The translations under genes were made by a program, and so were the position numbers. Below the pieces are notes generated by a model. It was not told the DNA's origin, ran no database searches, and saw only the letters and a program-made list of their open reading frames with translations. This document shows positions 50,646 to 59,803 of a stretch of DNA of 64,000 nucleotides, piece by piece. The number at the start of each line of letters is the position of its first letter. The stretch's first letter is position 1. Source of the stretch: Sphingobacteriales bacterium (GTDB lineage: Bacteria > Bacteroidota > Bacteroidia > Chitinophagales > CAIOSU01); the NCBI GenBank assembly GCA_027486795.1, contig JAIXOI010000048.1, positions 172,232 to 236,231 on the forward strand. The letters are read 5' to 3'.

Positions 50646-51915
50646 GATCGGATAGTAAACTTTCAATGCAACTGTAAACGGTATCCAATTCTGCATCGGT
50701 GATGCAATATGGTGGTAGGATATATACAGTATTGCCCAATGGCCTAAGCAACACGCCCCGCTCTATAAAGTAATCGTACATTCTATCGCGGAGGTTGTGG
50801 AAATAACTGCCGCCCTCACCAACTTCAAAGGCAATTACCGTACCTAATACACGAACTGCCGATACTTGCTTGTATGCGGCTATTCGTTTGGCAAAAGCCT
50901 CGTGCCGGGTTTGTATATGCCCTATTTTGGATAAGGTGTCTTCTTGTTTAAAAACCGCTAAACTAGCTAAACCCGCAGCACAACCCAGCGGATTGGCCGT
51001 GTATGAATGACCATGAAAAAAGGTTTTCATCTTGTCATCGGAAAGGAAGGCCTCATAAACATCTTCGGTACTGGTTGTTAGCCCCATGGGTAAAAAACCG
51101 CCCGTTAAGCCCTTACTAAAGCACATTATATCAGGCTGAGCCGTGAGGTAATCGCTGGCAAACATTTTACCCGTGCGGCCAAAGCCGGTGAGCACCTCAT
51201 CTAGTATTACCAAGGTATCGTACTTTTGGCAAAGCGATATAATGCTATCAAGCGTATCTGGAGTATACATGAGCATACCTGCCGTACCAAGCAGCAATGG
51301 CTCAGCAATAAAGGCTGCTACCTCGCCACTTCGCAGTAGGGTTTCAAGCTGACTGAACGTTTCCTCTTCGTTACCTGGCACTGGCACATCTACAAACTCA
51401 ACCCTAAACAACATATCGGCAAAGGGAAGGGTAAAGGCGCTGCGCGCGCTTATTGACATGGCCCCAAATGTATCGCCGTGGTAGCTATCGCGAAAGGCAA
51501 TAATGGTTTGCTTTTCGGCACCGTGGTTATACCAATACTGCAAAGCCATTTTAATGGCCACTTCGCAGGCGGTGGAGCCATTATCGGAGAAAAATACCCG
51601 GTTTTGATTATCGGGCAGCAAGGTCAATAGTTGCTCGGCTAGTTCAACGGCAGGTGCGTGGGTAAAGCCTGCGAAAATTACCTGCTCCAGTTGCAAGGCC
51701 TGCTGGCCTATGCGGTTGGCAATATACGGATGCCCGTGACCATGAAGGTTAGTCCACCAGCTGCTAATGGCATCAATATAAACCTTTCCTTGGTCGTCAA
51801 CCAACTCGGTGCCCTGCCCTTTTACAATAGCAATAGGGGCCTTTGCGGTTTGCATTTGGGTATACGGGTGCCAAATATGGTCTTGGTCGCGCTGCGAAAG
51901 GTTGTGTTGGTTCAT
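50629..51915 (-). CDS. bioA: adenosylmethionine-8-amino-7-oxononanoate aminotransferase
   Basis: 428-residue PLP enzyme (class III aminotransferase) of biotin synthesis. Motifs: HIWHPYTQMQ, ISSWWTNLHGHGHP, SDNGSTACEVAIKMALQYW, DSYHGDTFGAMS, LDEVLTGFGRTGKMFA and FSKGLTGGFLPMG with the PLP lysine. These are BioA-specific, not ornithine-type. TATCTTTA-CCCT precedes the ATG, a one-base variant of the 4-base-spaced box. Other biotin genes lie at 55358-57114 and 59779. Confidence 0.96.
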   Translation of the reverse strand: MNQHNLSQRDQDHIWHPYTQMQTAKAPIAIVKGQGTELVDDQGKVYIDAISSWWTNLHGHGHPYIANRIGQQALQLEQVIFAGFTHAPAVELAEQLLTLLPDNQNRVFFSDNGSTACEVAIKMALQYWYNHGAEKQTIIAFRDSYHGDTFGAMSISARSAFTLPFADMLFRVEFVDVPVPGNEEETFSQLETLLRSGEVAAFIAEPLLLGTAGMLMYTPDTLDSIISLCQKYDTLVILDEVLTGFGRTGKMFASDYLTAQPDIMCFSKGLTGGFLPMGLTTSTEDVYEAFLSDDKMKTFFHGHSYTANPLGCAAGLASLAVFKQEDTLSKIGHIQTRHEAFAKRIAAYKQVSAVRVLGTVIAFEVGEGGSYFHNLRDRMYDYFIERGVLLRPLGNTVYILPPYCITDAELDTVYSCIESLLSDLTNWQ

Positions 51916-51979
51916 AGGGTAAAGATAAGAAAGGAGGAACTTGATTTACCCAATTTCAAATCACCAAACAACACTAATT

Positions 51980-53080
51980 TTACCCACCCACCTCTTCATA
52001 ATACTTCAAATACCGTTTAAACTTTCGATAGGTTTCTATAGTAGTGCCATAAGGTGCGCCTTTATGGTGGTTGGCGCGTGCTATTTGGTAAACTATACCC
52101 CAATGCTGAATGAGCACCCGCCAAGCAGTAAAGATGGAACAATTGGGGTCGTATACATGGCCTGGCTCGGCGGCAGCGCCATTTATCTCCATTACCCTAA
52201 TATCTTCTCCACGGTAAAGGGCCTCAAGACTGCTGCATTTAATATCGTAGCGACCATAATATACTCCCTTAGAATGGCTATTGATGCAATCGAATACCCT
52301 CATCAGCTCTTCATTTATTAAATGATTGCCATTTACAAATTTGGTACCACGGCTATGGTTGCCTATAGGTTCTAACAGCACAAATTCACCTTTATTAGGC
52401 ACTCTGTATATTTCATTGCCCAAGCGCTTGTATAATTTAGGTAACTGCAGTACTCCCCTATCATTCTTTAAGAGCAACTGCTCTAGGTTGTTAACCCCAT
52501 CGCCAACAACCGAAAGAAACTCCTTAATAATAATAGAGCTAATAGTGCCCTTCTCATCATCTGGATGGCGATAGTAAAATACCCCCAACTCTAACGGGAA
52601 TTGAATAAACTCCTGTACCAAGAACCTAACCTTTACCCTATCAAGGTATGTTTGCATTTCGGCATCGCTGCTTATCTTCTCGACCAATAAACCTCGTTCG
52701 CCAATATCTGGTTTGGCTACAACCGGGTAAGTCATGCCTTGTGCAGCTATTAACCGATGAATATCGGCAATGGTGCAATTGGGTTCTGGGTAAATGGTTT
52801 TAGGTTTAAAATTATCGGGCAGCTCCTTTAGCATCGGGCTTTTGGTTTCACCAAAAAGGCCACCCATTTCCATACTAGGGTTTACGGCGCTTACAAATAC
52901 CAGTGCACGGGCTTTAATAGCACAATACAGATAATATACCAACACTGGAAAATAAACTACTTGAGTGGGCCAAAACTCCCACTGCCTGAGCCTAATGAGC
53001 TTGCTCCGCCATTTTATACTAGCTGACTGCACATATGAGCTAGCACTTTGAACAGTATTACTGGCAGGAAGAGAAGGCAT
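51980..53080 (-). CDS. ATP-grasp domain protein
   Basis: 366 residues from ATG 53080. Conserved start of the domain: RQWEFWPTQVVYFPVLVYYLY, then SAVNPSMEMGGLFGETK. ATP-grasp features: YPVVAKPDIGERGLLVEKI (ATP-binding Lys), FLVQEFIQFPLELGVFYYR, and metal-site VMEINGAAAEPGHVYDP. It resembles D-Ala-D-Ala-ligase-like ATP-grasp proteins of unknown substrate. A TTG at 53119, overlapping the dinB-like stop, is an alternative start. Last gene of the YHS-DoxX-DinB run. Confidence 0.82.
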   Translation of the reverse strand: MPSLPASNTVQSASSYVQSASIKWRSKLIRLRQWEFWPTQVVYFPVLVYYLYCAIKARALVFVSAVNPSMEMGGLFGETKSPMLKELPDNFKPKTIYPEPNCTIADIHRLIAAQGMTYPVVAKPDIGERGLLVEKISSDAEMQTYLDRVKVRFLVQEFIQFPLELGVFYYRHPDDEKGTISSIIIKEFLSVVGDGVNNLEQLLLKNDRGVLQLPKLYKRLGNEIYRVPNKGEFVLLEPIGNHSRGTKFVNGNHLINEELMRVFDCINSHSKGVYYGRYDIKCSSLEALYRGEDIRVMEINGAAAEPGHVYDPNCSIFTAWRVLIQHWGIVYQIARANHHKGAPYGTTIETYRKFKRYLKYYEEVGG

Positions 53081-53115
53081 AGCGTAGATGTGAACTGCAA
53101 ATATCCTAAATAAAC

Positions 53116-53625
53116 TCAACCCGCCACAGAGGTACGCGAGCGAATGGTTGAAGGTGCTACACCAAAATCGGCGGGCAACTGGATATTTGGTATAGCAGTA
53201 TAAACGCCTATCTTGATAAGCGCCATGTGGTGAATGGTATGGTCGAGCAAATAATGGAGCTCGCGCGCCACGTTGGTAGTCATTTGCTGAGGTGCTGCAT
53301 CTTGGGTGTGTGGGTTTACCTCAAGCACTAGGTTTTTATCCAATTGTAAATTCTCAAGGCCCGACCAAATAACTTGCAATGCTGCTTTTGCCGCTAATGG
53401 GTTCAATTGCAACTCACTTTTACGTTCACGCAAATCGTAACTTACAAAACCGTTGGATGATTGTACCATTAGGCATTGATAAAACTCTATTATATGCCGC
53501 GTATGTTCGCCTAACGATGACCCATTGAATATACTCAACGGTTGCTGATAGTTTTCCTGAGGCATTTGCTGCACAAAGGCTATCAACCGATCAATAACGG
53601 TTCTATTTGCATCCAATAGTGCCAT
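53116..53625 (-). CDS. DinB-family protein
   Basis: 169 residues from ATG 53625 (TTG 53652 possible). The four-helix DinB/DfsB fold metal ligands are seen in GSSLGEHTRHIIEFYQ (His) and LHYLLDHTIHHMALIKIGVY (His pair). Family members bind divalent metal and include thiol-dependent transferases; the exact role is unknown. It lies 41 bases after the DoxX gene. Confidence 0.85.
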   Translation of the reverse strand: MALLDANRTVIDRLIAFVQQMPQENYQQPLSIFNGSSLGEHTRHIIEFYQCLMVQSSNGFVSYDLRERKSELQLNPLAAKAALQVIWSGLENLQLDKNLVLEVNPHTQDAAPQQMTTNVARELHYLLDHTIHHMALIKIGVYTAIPNIQLPADFGVAPSTIRSRTSVAG

Positions 53626-53666
53626 ATTCAAGTTATTAATTTTATAAGCCAATGGTTTGGAAAGCT

Positions 53667-54071
53667 TTACTTGCGACGAGTAAATTTAGCGATAACGGCC
53701 ATCCACTGCGCGCGATGAATAAGCAGCAATAAAGCACTAAATATAAACACTACCACCGCTAGCCCAAATAGCAGCCCACCATCGCCCATAACTTCGATAC
53801 CCAACTTGGTAAGATGGAAAAATATTGCACCGCTAATAGTGCCCAGCGCCATAGCCGCACCCAACCAAACGGTTGACGGCACCAAAATGAGTATGGCTGC
53901 TATTAGTTCGCCCACCCCTGAACCGTATCGACCCCAAGGCTCCATACCAACAGTTTCGAAAATATACACCGACTCGGGCGCACCGGTAAATTTAAAATAA
54001 AGGGTTTGAACCAGAATGGCAGCTACCGCCAATCGTAAAACCCAACTAATAATGGTTAATGGTGTGCTCAT
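53667..54071 (-). CDS. DoxX-family membrane protein
   Basis: 134 residues with four hydrophobic helices: IISWVLRLAVAAILVQTLYFKF, GVGELIAAILILVPSTVWLG, AAMALGTISGAIFFHLT and LLFGLAVVVFIFSALLLLI. It matches DoxX/DoxD-like proteins, associated in some bacteria with thiosulfate or redox functions. It follows the YHS-domain gene by 8 bases. Confidence 0.85.
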   Translation of the reverse strand: MSTPLTIISWVLRLAVAAILVQTLYFKFTGAPESVYIFETVGMEPWGRYGSGVGELIAAILILVPSTVWLGAAMALGTISGAIFFHLTKLGIEVMGDGGLLFGLAVVVFIFSALLLLIHRAQWMAVIAKFTRRK

Positions 54072-54079
54072 GGTGTTAG

Positions 54080-54538
54080 TTATTTGAAAGTATTTTTCCA
54101 GTTAATGTCGCCAGCTTTTTTCAAATTTTGTTCATTCTTGTTCCACTTAGGTAGGGTGTTGGTGAAGAAAGCATTGTAAAACAGGTACAGCTTGCCCTCC
54201 AATATCTTATAGGTTTCTGGGTCCACCGAAACCTTTTCACCATAATCGCCCATGGCAAAGGCACACCAGCCTCCATATTGTGGCTCATACTTAGCAGGGT
54301 CTTTTTTGAAGGCTTCCAAGTGCGCAGCGGTAGTAAAGTAGTACAATACCCCTTGGTGGCGTATGCTGTACTTGGCGGAGCCTGTGGCTGGCTTTCCCTC
54401 AAAGTACGATACCGGGTCGTAGCCCTCTATGGCTAGGCCATTTTTGCCAAGGTTAAAATGTTTGGTGCGTAATGCCTCGGATTGAGCGCTGGCGGAAAGT
54501 GCGATTAAAACAGTAAAAACCAGTAACAAATATCTCAT
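54080..54538 (-). CDS. exported YHS-domain protein
   Basis: 152 residues. Signal peptide LLLVFTVLIALSASAQ, then one YHS domain: GLAIEGYDPVSYFEGKPA and YYFTTAAHLEAFKKDPAKYEP, QYGGWCAFAMGDY with a Cys. YHS domains bind metal, often copper. First gene of a four-gene minus-strand run (YHS, DoxX, DinB, ATP-grasp). Confidence 0.88.
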   Translation of the reverse strand: MRYLLLVFTVLIALSASAQSEALRTKHFNLGKNGLAIEGYDPVSYFEGKPATGSAKYSIRHQGVLYYFTTAAHLEAFKKDPAKYEPQYGGWCAFAMGDYGEKVSVDPETYKILEGKLYLFYNAFFTNTLPKWNKNEQNLKKAGDINWKNTFK

Positions 54539-54615
54539 AATGATTTCTTTTTTACGAAGTAACCACTAAGTCAAAACTTAAAATGTCGGCTGCCCGACAG
54601 TAATGAAAAGATTTT

Positions 54616-55296
54616 TCACCATTCCTTCCTTATCATTATCTCCTTTCGGTTGTAGGCAATGTTGCCTTGCTGCTCCAGCTCGCCAATTAGTTGTGCTACG
54701 GTTTGGCGGCTAGCACATACAATGCTAGCGATATCTTGCTGGGTTAGGTAGTTGTGGATGCGGTAGAAGCCATCGGCTTCTACCCCTTCGGCTTTGGCCC
54801 ACTGAAATAAAAAATCGCGAAGGCGCTCTTTTACGTCTTTAAAAACCAGATTAGCGTAGCGGTTGCTGAGCTTTTTGAACTTGAGTCCCACTATTTTGGT
54901 ATAGCTAACGGCCAGCTTCGGGTCAGATGCCAGTACGTTCTCAAAGTCAGTAGTTAGGAAGGAGCAGATGATTACCTTATCGGATATTACTTGCGCAAAC
55001 TCCGATGCTACCGCATCGGTGCCATTAAGGTCGAGCGCTCCAAAAAGGTCACCGGTTTGCAATATATCCTTGATGTTCTCCTTATCGCCATTGCGCTCTG
55101 AGATGCGAATTATGCCTTTTTTAAGGAAATAGATGCGTGAAGTGCCCTCGCTACCAAAGTATATGTATTCCCCTTTGGCTGCGGTTTTGTAACGGGTAAT
55201 GATACAGAGCTTATTGATGTCGGAATTGCTGAGGGTGCGAAAGAGCTTGTGCTCGCGCAAATACCAATACTTAACTTCAGTCTGCTCCACCTGCAA
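54616..55296 (-). CDS. Crp/Fnr-family transcriptional regulator
   Basis: 226 residues. N-terminal cyclic-nucleotide-binding-like barrel (ITRYKTAAKGEYIYFGSEGTS, LQTGDLFGALDL), long dimer helix, C-terminal winged helix with LTQQDIASIVCASRQTVAQLIGELEQQG. No Cys cluster for Fe-S is seen. The start is TTG 55296 (or GTG 55290); a TAA immediately upstream excludes anything longer. TATATTTG lies 15 bases before it. It is divergently organised relative to none of its neighbours; it precedes the YHS-DoxX run and might control it. Confidence 0.9.
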   Translation of the reverse strand: MQVEQTEVKYWYLREHKLFRTLSNSDINKLCIITRYKTAAKGEYIYFGSEGTSRIYFLKKGIIRISERNGDKENIKDILQTGDLFGALDLNGTDAVASEFAQVISDKVIICSFLTTDFENVLASDPKLAVSYTKIVGLKFKKLSNRYANLVFKDVKERLRDFLFQWAKAEGVEADGFYRIHNYLTQQDIASIVCASRQTVAQLIGELEQQGNIAYNRKEIMIRKEW

Positions 55297-55311
55297 TTAC
55301 GATTATCTACT

Positions 55312-55319
55312 CAAATATA
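55312..55319 (-). promoter_or_regulatory. -7 box TATATTTG for the Crp-like gene
   Basis: Minus-strand TATATTTG, 15 bases before the TTG start. No convincing -33 element. Confidence 0.4.
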
Positions 55320-55357
55320 GGAAAATTAAGCGAGTGTTATATTTTGATATTGCAGTG

Positions 55358-55972
55358 CTACTTCACTAAACTTACTTCTGCCGCATATCTCAAAATCACT
55401 TCGGCATTTAACACTTCTTCATCGTTTACGCGGAGGATTACGGGTAGGTTGGTATGCTTTAAAATAATGCTTTCGGTGGATGGATTTGGGGGGCCGTTGA
55501 ACACGATTCCGGCTATGTAAACATTTCGATTTCGGAGCACATCGTACGATAAAAGGGTGTGGTTAATGCTGCCCAAATAGATGCCCGAAACCAAAATAAC
55601 CGGTAGCTCCAAATGCAAAATCAAATCTATTATCAAGTCCTTTTCGTTGATCGGAACCATCAATCCACCGGCTCCTTCTACTATCAAAGTGCGGTCAGTT
55701 TCGGGTAAACTAAAGTCCTCCAAGGCTAGGCGTACCCCATCTACCTCAGCAGCAAAATGCGGCGATGCAGGAGTGGTCAATCGGTACTGTTCTGGGTGTA
55801 CTTTGCTATTATCGTTTGATAAATTATTGAGCACAAAGTCCGTATCCGTATCGTCCAGGTTTCCCGCTTGTATGGGTTTCCAATAGTCGGCTTCAAGCGC
55901 CTCGGTGAGTATAGTAGAGACTATCGTTTTCCCGATGCCGGTACCTATGCCGGTTACAAAATATCCTCTCAT
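55358..55972 (-). CDS. bioD: dethiobiotin synthetase
   Basis: 204 residues. P-loop FVTGIGTGIGKTIVSTIL (residues 5-22), YWKPIQAGNLDDTD, LIVEGAGGLMVPI and IVFNGPPNPSTE. It carboxylates and closes the ureido ring of diaminopelargonate. The ATG overlaps the bioF stop by 4 bases (ATGA), so bioF-bioD is a coupled pair. Confidence 0.96.
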   Translation of the reverse strand: MRGYFVTGIGTGIGKTIVSTILTEALEADYWKPIQAGNLDDTDTDFVLNNLSNDNSKVHPEQYRLTTPASPHFAAEVDGVRLALEDFSLPETDRTLIVEGAGGLMVPINEKDLIIDLILHLELPVILVSGIYLGSINHTLLSYDVLRNRNVYIAGIVFNGPPNPSTESIILKHTNLPVILRVNDEEVLNAEVILRYAAEVSLVK

Positions 55973-57114
55973 GCTAATGCTGCTTTAATGGTGTTACACA
56001 AACCTAAAACTTCTTCTGGAGTATTGAACTGATGGAGACAAATTCTTAACCTTTCTTTACCACGCGGCACGGTTGGGTAGAGTATGGCCTTGGCATAAAA
56101 ACCAGCCTGCGCAAGTGCCGCCGACACCTGCTTTGCACGCCCGTTTCCGGGGATAATGAGGCTCTGAATTGGTCCCTCATTGCTGCTCATGACAGCACCT
56201 GCCAAACCCTTTAATTTTTCTTGAAGTAAATTTATCAAAAACCTCATTTCTAATTCTTTATAGCATCCTTTTGACAAAATGTCATACGCATTTTCAACCC
56301 ACAAAAGACTATATAATGGCAAGGCAGTGGTGTAAATAAACGAGCGCGCAAAGTTGATTAAAAACTGACGCAACACCCTTGAGCCCAACACCACGGCACC
56401 ATGCCCACCTAGTGCTTTTCCGAAAGTATGTACCCGGGCATACACCCTATTTTGCAAACCCAATTGCACTACCCTACCCTCCCCTTTCGGGCCGAAGATG
56501 CCAGTGGCATGCGCCTCGTCGACTACTAGGTTTGCACCATACTTTTCGGCCAGTTCAACCAACTCCAACAAAGGTGCAAAATCACCGTCCATAGAGTAGA
56601 TACTCTCTACGGCAATAAACTTGTTGCCCTCGTGTTTTTGCATCTGGGTTTCCAAATCAATCAAGTCGTTATGCGAAAAATATGAGCAAGCTGCTCGGGT
56701 CATTTTCAGACCATCCCGTATACTGGCATGCACCAGTTCATCGGCGTAAACTATATCGCCAGGCTGGGGCACTGCGCTAAAGAAACCCACGTTGGCATCG
56801 TACCCTGAATTGAAGATTAAACCCGCCTCGGCTTGGTGATAATGGGCAATGAAATGTTCCAGTTCTTCGTACAATTTATGATTGCCGCTGATGAGCCGGG
56901 AGCCGGTAGCGCCATGTGCGAATTGGGTGTATTTTGCATACGACTCATCCGTCATCTGACGCAACTCCGTAGACCTTGCCAAGCCCAAATAATCGTTACT
57001 AGCAAAGTCGACTAAATGGCCGTTTTGCTCCAAGCGTCGGAGGGTTAAATCGTCGGCACGGGCATTTAAAATAGCCTTCAGTTTTTCGTCGACGGATGGT
57101 TCTTGATGATTCAT
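55969..57114 (-). CDS. bioF: 8-amino-7-oxononanoate synthase
   Basis: 381 residues from ATG 57114 (the frame runs to 57168, but this Met precedes the conserved part). Alpha-oxoamine synthase motifs: HLVDFASNDYLGLAR, GATGSRLISGNHKLYEELE, NSGYDANVGFF, LVVDEAHATGIFGPKGEG and HTFGKALGGHGAVVLGS with the PLP lysine. It condenses pimeloyl thioester with alanine. bioF/KBL-type homologs can be hard to separate, but linkage to bioD settles it. Confidence 0.94.
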   Translation of the reverse strand: MNHQEPSVDEKLKAILNARADDLTLRRLEQNGHLVDFASNDYLGLARSTELRQMTDESYAKYTQFAHGATGSRLISGNHKLYEELEHFIAHYHQAEAGLIFNSGYDANVGFFSAVPQPGDIVYADELVHASIRDGLKMTRAACSYFSHNDLIDLETQMQKHEGNKFIAVESIYSMDGDFAPLLELVELAEKYGANLVVDEAHATGIFGPKGEGRVVQLGLQNRVYARVHTFGKALGGHGAVVLGSRVLRQFLINFARSFIYTTALPLYSLLWVENAYDILSKGCYKELEMRFLINLLQEKLKGLAGAVMSSNEGPIQSLIIPGNGRAKQVSAALAQAGFYAKAILYPTVPRGKERLRICLHQFNTPEEVLGLCNTIKAALA

Positions 57115-57189
57115 AGGTAACGGCAAGTTACAGGTAAAACGATGAACCATGGGGTTGCAGTATTCCACAGCGGGTTAGTATCGCTTTGC

Positions 57190-57255
57190 AAGTATCAAGT
57201 AGTGAGTAGTTAGTATCAAGTAGCTGGATGAAAGATGGTAAATGAGAAATGAGAA
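57190..57255. repeat. AGTATCAAGTAG and AAATGAGAA word repeats
   Basis: Two imperfect AGTATCAAGTAG copies and AAATGAGAAATGAGAA in the gap upstream of bioF; the first word is shared with 2988-3016. Confidence 0.5.
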
Positions 57256-57291
57256 TCAACTAAAATGCAAAGCGTAAGGCAAACCTTTAAA

Positions 57292-58686
57292 TTATTCCAC
57301 TACCAGCTTTTGGGTGAGCATGTCGCCAGCAGTTTGCACTTGCAGAATATACATGCCACTGGAAAGGCCATTTACAAGCAAGCTGCTGGGCGGAGTTGCG
57401 CTTTGGAACACGACGCTGCCACTGAGGTCGTAAATGCTTATTTTTTTAACCTTCAGTGCATGGGGCATTGCAATTGTAAACGAACCAGCACTAGGGTTCG
57501 GATAAACGCTTACCATCAGTTCATTTTCAGCTTCATTTATGCCCGTAACGCACTCCGTAAGGCCACCACCGTTGGTAGTGTATATGAGTCGGTTATAGCC
57601 CCAAGAGGCTACGCCATGGTTTTCATCAGAAAATGAAATCTTAATCTTGCCGGAATTATTGAAAGAAGTATCTTCATAAACCAGACACCATCTATTACCT
57701 TGGTTAGAGCTTCGATACACTTGAGTATAAGATTCAATTATACCATTATCATAAAACTCATAAGTACCTATAGCATATGCATCGTTGTCGCCAGCCTTGC
57801 ATATATCATAAGCTCTGAAACGCGAAGGAATGCCAAAAGAGGGAAACCAATTGAAACCCGCATCGCGAGTAAAGTACATCAGCCCCTGACCTGATGAGGT
57901 TATACCAACATTGCTATCGTAAAACTCAACGCACCTATGCATGCTTGTTGAGTTATCCAATACAATGCTCCAATTTCGGCCACCGTCGTTGGTTTTCAGC
58001 AAGTAACCCGTCTGCTCTCTATATATTGCCCCACAAGCCATGTAGCCATGTATACTGTCCAAAAATTGAATATCGTTTATATACTCCACATATACTGGCA
58101 ATGTAATTCTATCTATTTGTTGGGTTGGTAAATCAAATCTCACAAAATTGTCGAAATAAAATCCACCATCAACAAAAACCATCACCATACCCAAAGTATT
58201 TTGGGTGAGTGGCAAAATAGTTTTTAACCACCCGCTGTCTAAATTAAGATTGCTAACAAGCGTTTGTTGAAATTCTAACTTATTATTATATAATTTCACT
58301 ACATAACCATCTGAACGTGGGTTGTAAGGATAACTTGGCACCCCTAAGTTGTTGCTTAAGCCTTGGAGAATATACACCATAGAGTCCAATCTAGCTGTTT
58401 GATAATTCTCACCCAAAGAAAACCCTGAGTTAAAATAATTTAAGGTATCCCAAGTCAGTCCTCCATCTAAGCTTTTAAAAAAACCGTTTCGAATATTATC
58501 AGGAAACAGGCTATTATAATTATAGCTATTTCCACCCATTAGCACCAAACTATCATTAACAAACTCAATATCGTTGGGCTCAAACCTAGCACCATACTGC
58601 GTATCCACACCCACCTCAATCCAATTTTGAGCAAAACCTAAAAGGGAAACAATGCCCAGTAAAAGTGAGAGTAAAGCCTTTTTCAT
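57292..58686 (-). CDS. secreted T9SS Asp-box beta-propeller protein
   Basis: 464 residues from ATG 58686; the frame extends to 58815, but the signal peptide KKALLSLLLGIVSLLGFAQ starts here. Repeated Asp-box-like turns (KSLDGGLTWDT, TNDGGRNWS, TRDAGFNWFP, SSNQGNRWC) suggest a sialidase/YCF48-like propeller. The C-terminus VYPNPSAGSFTIAMP to QKLVVE is a type A T9SS sorting domain. It would be exported to the surface or medium. No catalytic residues are identified. Confidence 0.88.
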   Translation of the reverse strand: MKKALLSLLLGIVSLLGFAQNWIEVGVDTQYGARFEPNDIEFVNDSLVLMGGNSYNYNSLFPDNIRNGFFKSLDGGLTWDTLNYFNSGFSLGENYQTARLDSMVYILQGLSNNLGVPSYPYNPRSDGYVVKLYNNKLEFQQTLVSNLNLDSGWLKTILPLTQNTLGMVMVFVDGGFYFDNFVRFDLPTQQIDRITLPVYVEYINDIQFLDSIHGYMACGAIYREQTGYLLKTNDGGRNWSIVLDNSTSMHRCVEFYDSNVGITSSGQGLMYFTRDAGFNWFPSFGIPSRFRAYDICKAGDNDAYAIGTYEFYDNGIIESYTQVYRSSNQGNRWCLVYEDTSFNNSGKIKISFSDENHGVASWGYNRLIYTTNGGGLTECVTGINEAENELMVSVYPNPSAGSFTIAMPHALKVKKISIYDLSGSVVFQSATPPSSLLVNGLSSGMYILQVQTAGDMLTQKLVVE

Positions 58687-58801
58687 AATAACCTGCGTTT
58701 TACTAAAGATAAAAAATATACCGAATGGGTTGCAATGATTAAAAGATATTGGAACAAAATTTACCACCATAAAGGTTATCATTGCAAACACGCCCAACAC
58801 C

Positions 58802-58972
58802 ATGAGCTGCTCCAATCCATTCGATCAACACCTGAAAGATGCTGCCAAGCGCAACGAGGACTTGCTAAAACGCAATCTGCCCACGGAAGACCCACAGGCA
58901 GACTTGGCTGATAAACTGTTGCTGGATAAAATGAAACTGGAGTTGGAAAAACTCCGTCAGAGAAACGCCTAA
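58802..58972 (+). CDS. small charged helical protein
   Basis: 56 residues, beginning MSCSNPFDQHLKDAAKRNED and ending LELEKLRQRNA. Highly charged, predicted long helix or short coiled coil, no hydrophobic stretch. The reading frame is clean and fills the gap between two minus-strand genes, overlapping the 3' end of the lipoprotein gene by 4 bases. No Shine-Dalgarno, as for most genes here. Family unknown; the composition is protein-like, so I consider it probably real. Confidence 0.55.
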   Translation: MSCSNPFDQHLKDAAKRNEDLLKRNLPTEDPQADLADKLLLDKMKLELEKLRQRNA

Positions 58973-59646
58973 CGGAAACCTAATCGGCCTGTGCCTTTTA
59001 AACGTAAAGTGTCGGCAGGCGGCTGTTGTTGCAATAGCAAATCGTAGCTGAACTGAATAGTACAATAGGGCAAATATGCCCCGCTAAATGGGCTTTGGCT
59101 TACAATACCATCAATGGAAGTCACCACAAAGCTGCTATCGTTCACGGCATTTATTATGGGCGTCCATGATGCCCCAGTGGAATCAATATACTTCACTAAA
59201 AATGCATTGGCATTGTTTTGCTGCGCTTCGCTGTAGTACTGGTAGTGCCTGCCTAGTTTCATTACATTGCAGATATTGCTTGCTGATACGGTATACGTTG
59301 TGTCTCCATTGCTTATGGTAGTATCAATCATTTCATTAGGTACGTCAGCATTTATGGAGACTTGAAACTCCCCTTTGCTAGCCCCTAAGCTATCCTTAAT
59401 AACTTGTTGGCTGGTAAACACAAATCCTAGTGGCGACGATTGGGTTACCGCTACCTGAATCAGCCTTAAATTGCCGCACGGTAAGCTGGTTTCAAACGCT
59501 TGGTCATTAATCGTGCCGTCCAACCAAAACTCGCGCGTTTCGGTGCAGGTGGTGTCTTGGGTTTTATCACCTTCATCATCCTTCTTGCAAGATGAGGCAA
59601 AAAGCATGGATAGCGTAATTAGTACTAAAAAGAATTGGTTGCGCAT
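58969..59646 (-). CDS. hypothetical lipoprotein
   Basis: 225 residues from ATG 59646, chosen because a lipoprotein signal NQFFLVLITLSMLFASSC (Cys20) follows; the frame extends to 59688. Mature protein starts KKDDEGDK and is beta-rich: TREFWLDGTINDQAFET, VTQSSPLGFVFTSQQV, ending RLKGTGRLGFR. No named family recognised. Probably surface- or periplasm-anchored. Confidence 0.72.
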   Translation of the reverse strand: MRNQFFLVLITLSMLFASSCKKDDEGDKTQDTTCTETREFWLDGTINDQAFETSLPCGNLRLIQVAVTQSSPLGFVFTSQQVIKDSLGASKGEFQVSINADVPNEMIDTTISNGDTTYTVSASNICNVMKLGRHYQYYSEAQQNNANAFLVKYIDSTGASWTPIINAVNDSSFVVTSIDGIVSQSPFSGAYLPYCTIQFSYDLLLQQQPPADTLRLKGTGRLGFR

Positions 59647-59764
59647 TGTTGCTTTTCGTTTGCCCATATAAACCAATTTGTAGGGCAATTATTGTATTGG
59701 TAAAAGCAAAAATATTGCAAATGCAAAGATTAGCTCAAGAATGCAACAACTCCATCACGAAAAA

Positions 59765-59803
59765 ATCCAATCAACCAGTTAACCAATCAACTGATTAACC
59801 AAC
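59765..59803. repeat. CCAATCAACCAGTTAACC-type word array
   Basis: Tandem CCAATCAACC/AGTTAACC/GATTAACC words running into the 3' end of bioB, which encodes its last residues (NQLIG) from this sequence. Confidence 0.5.
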
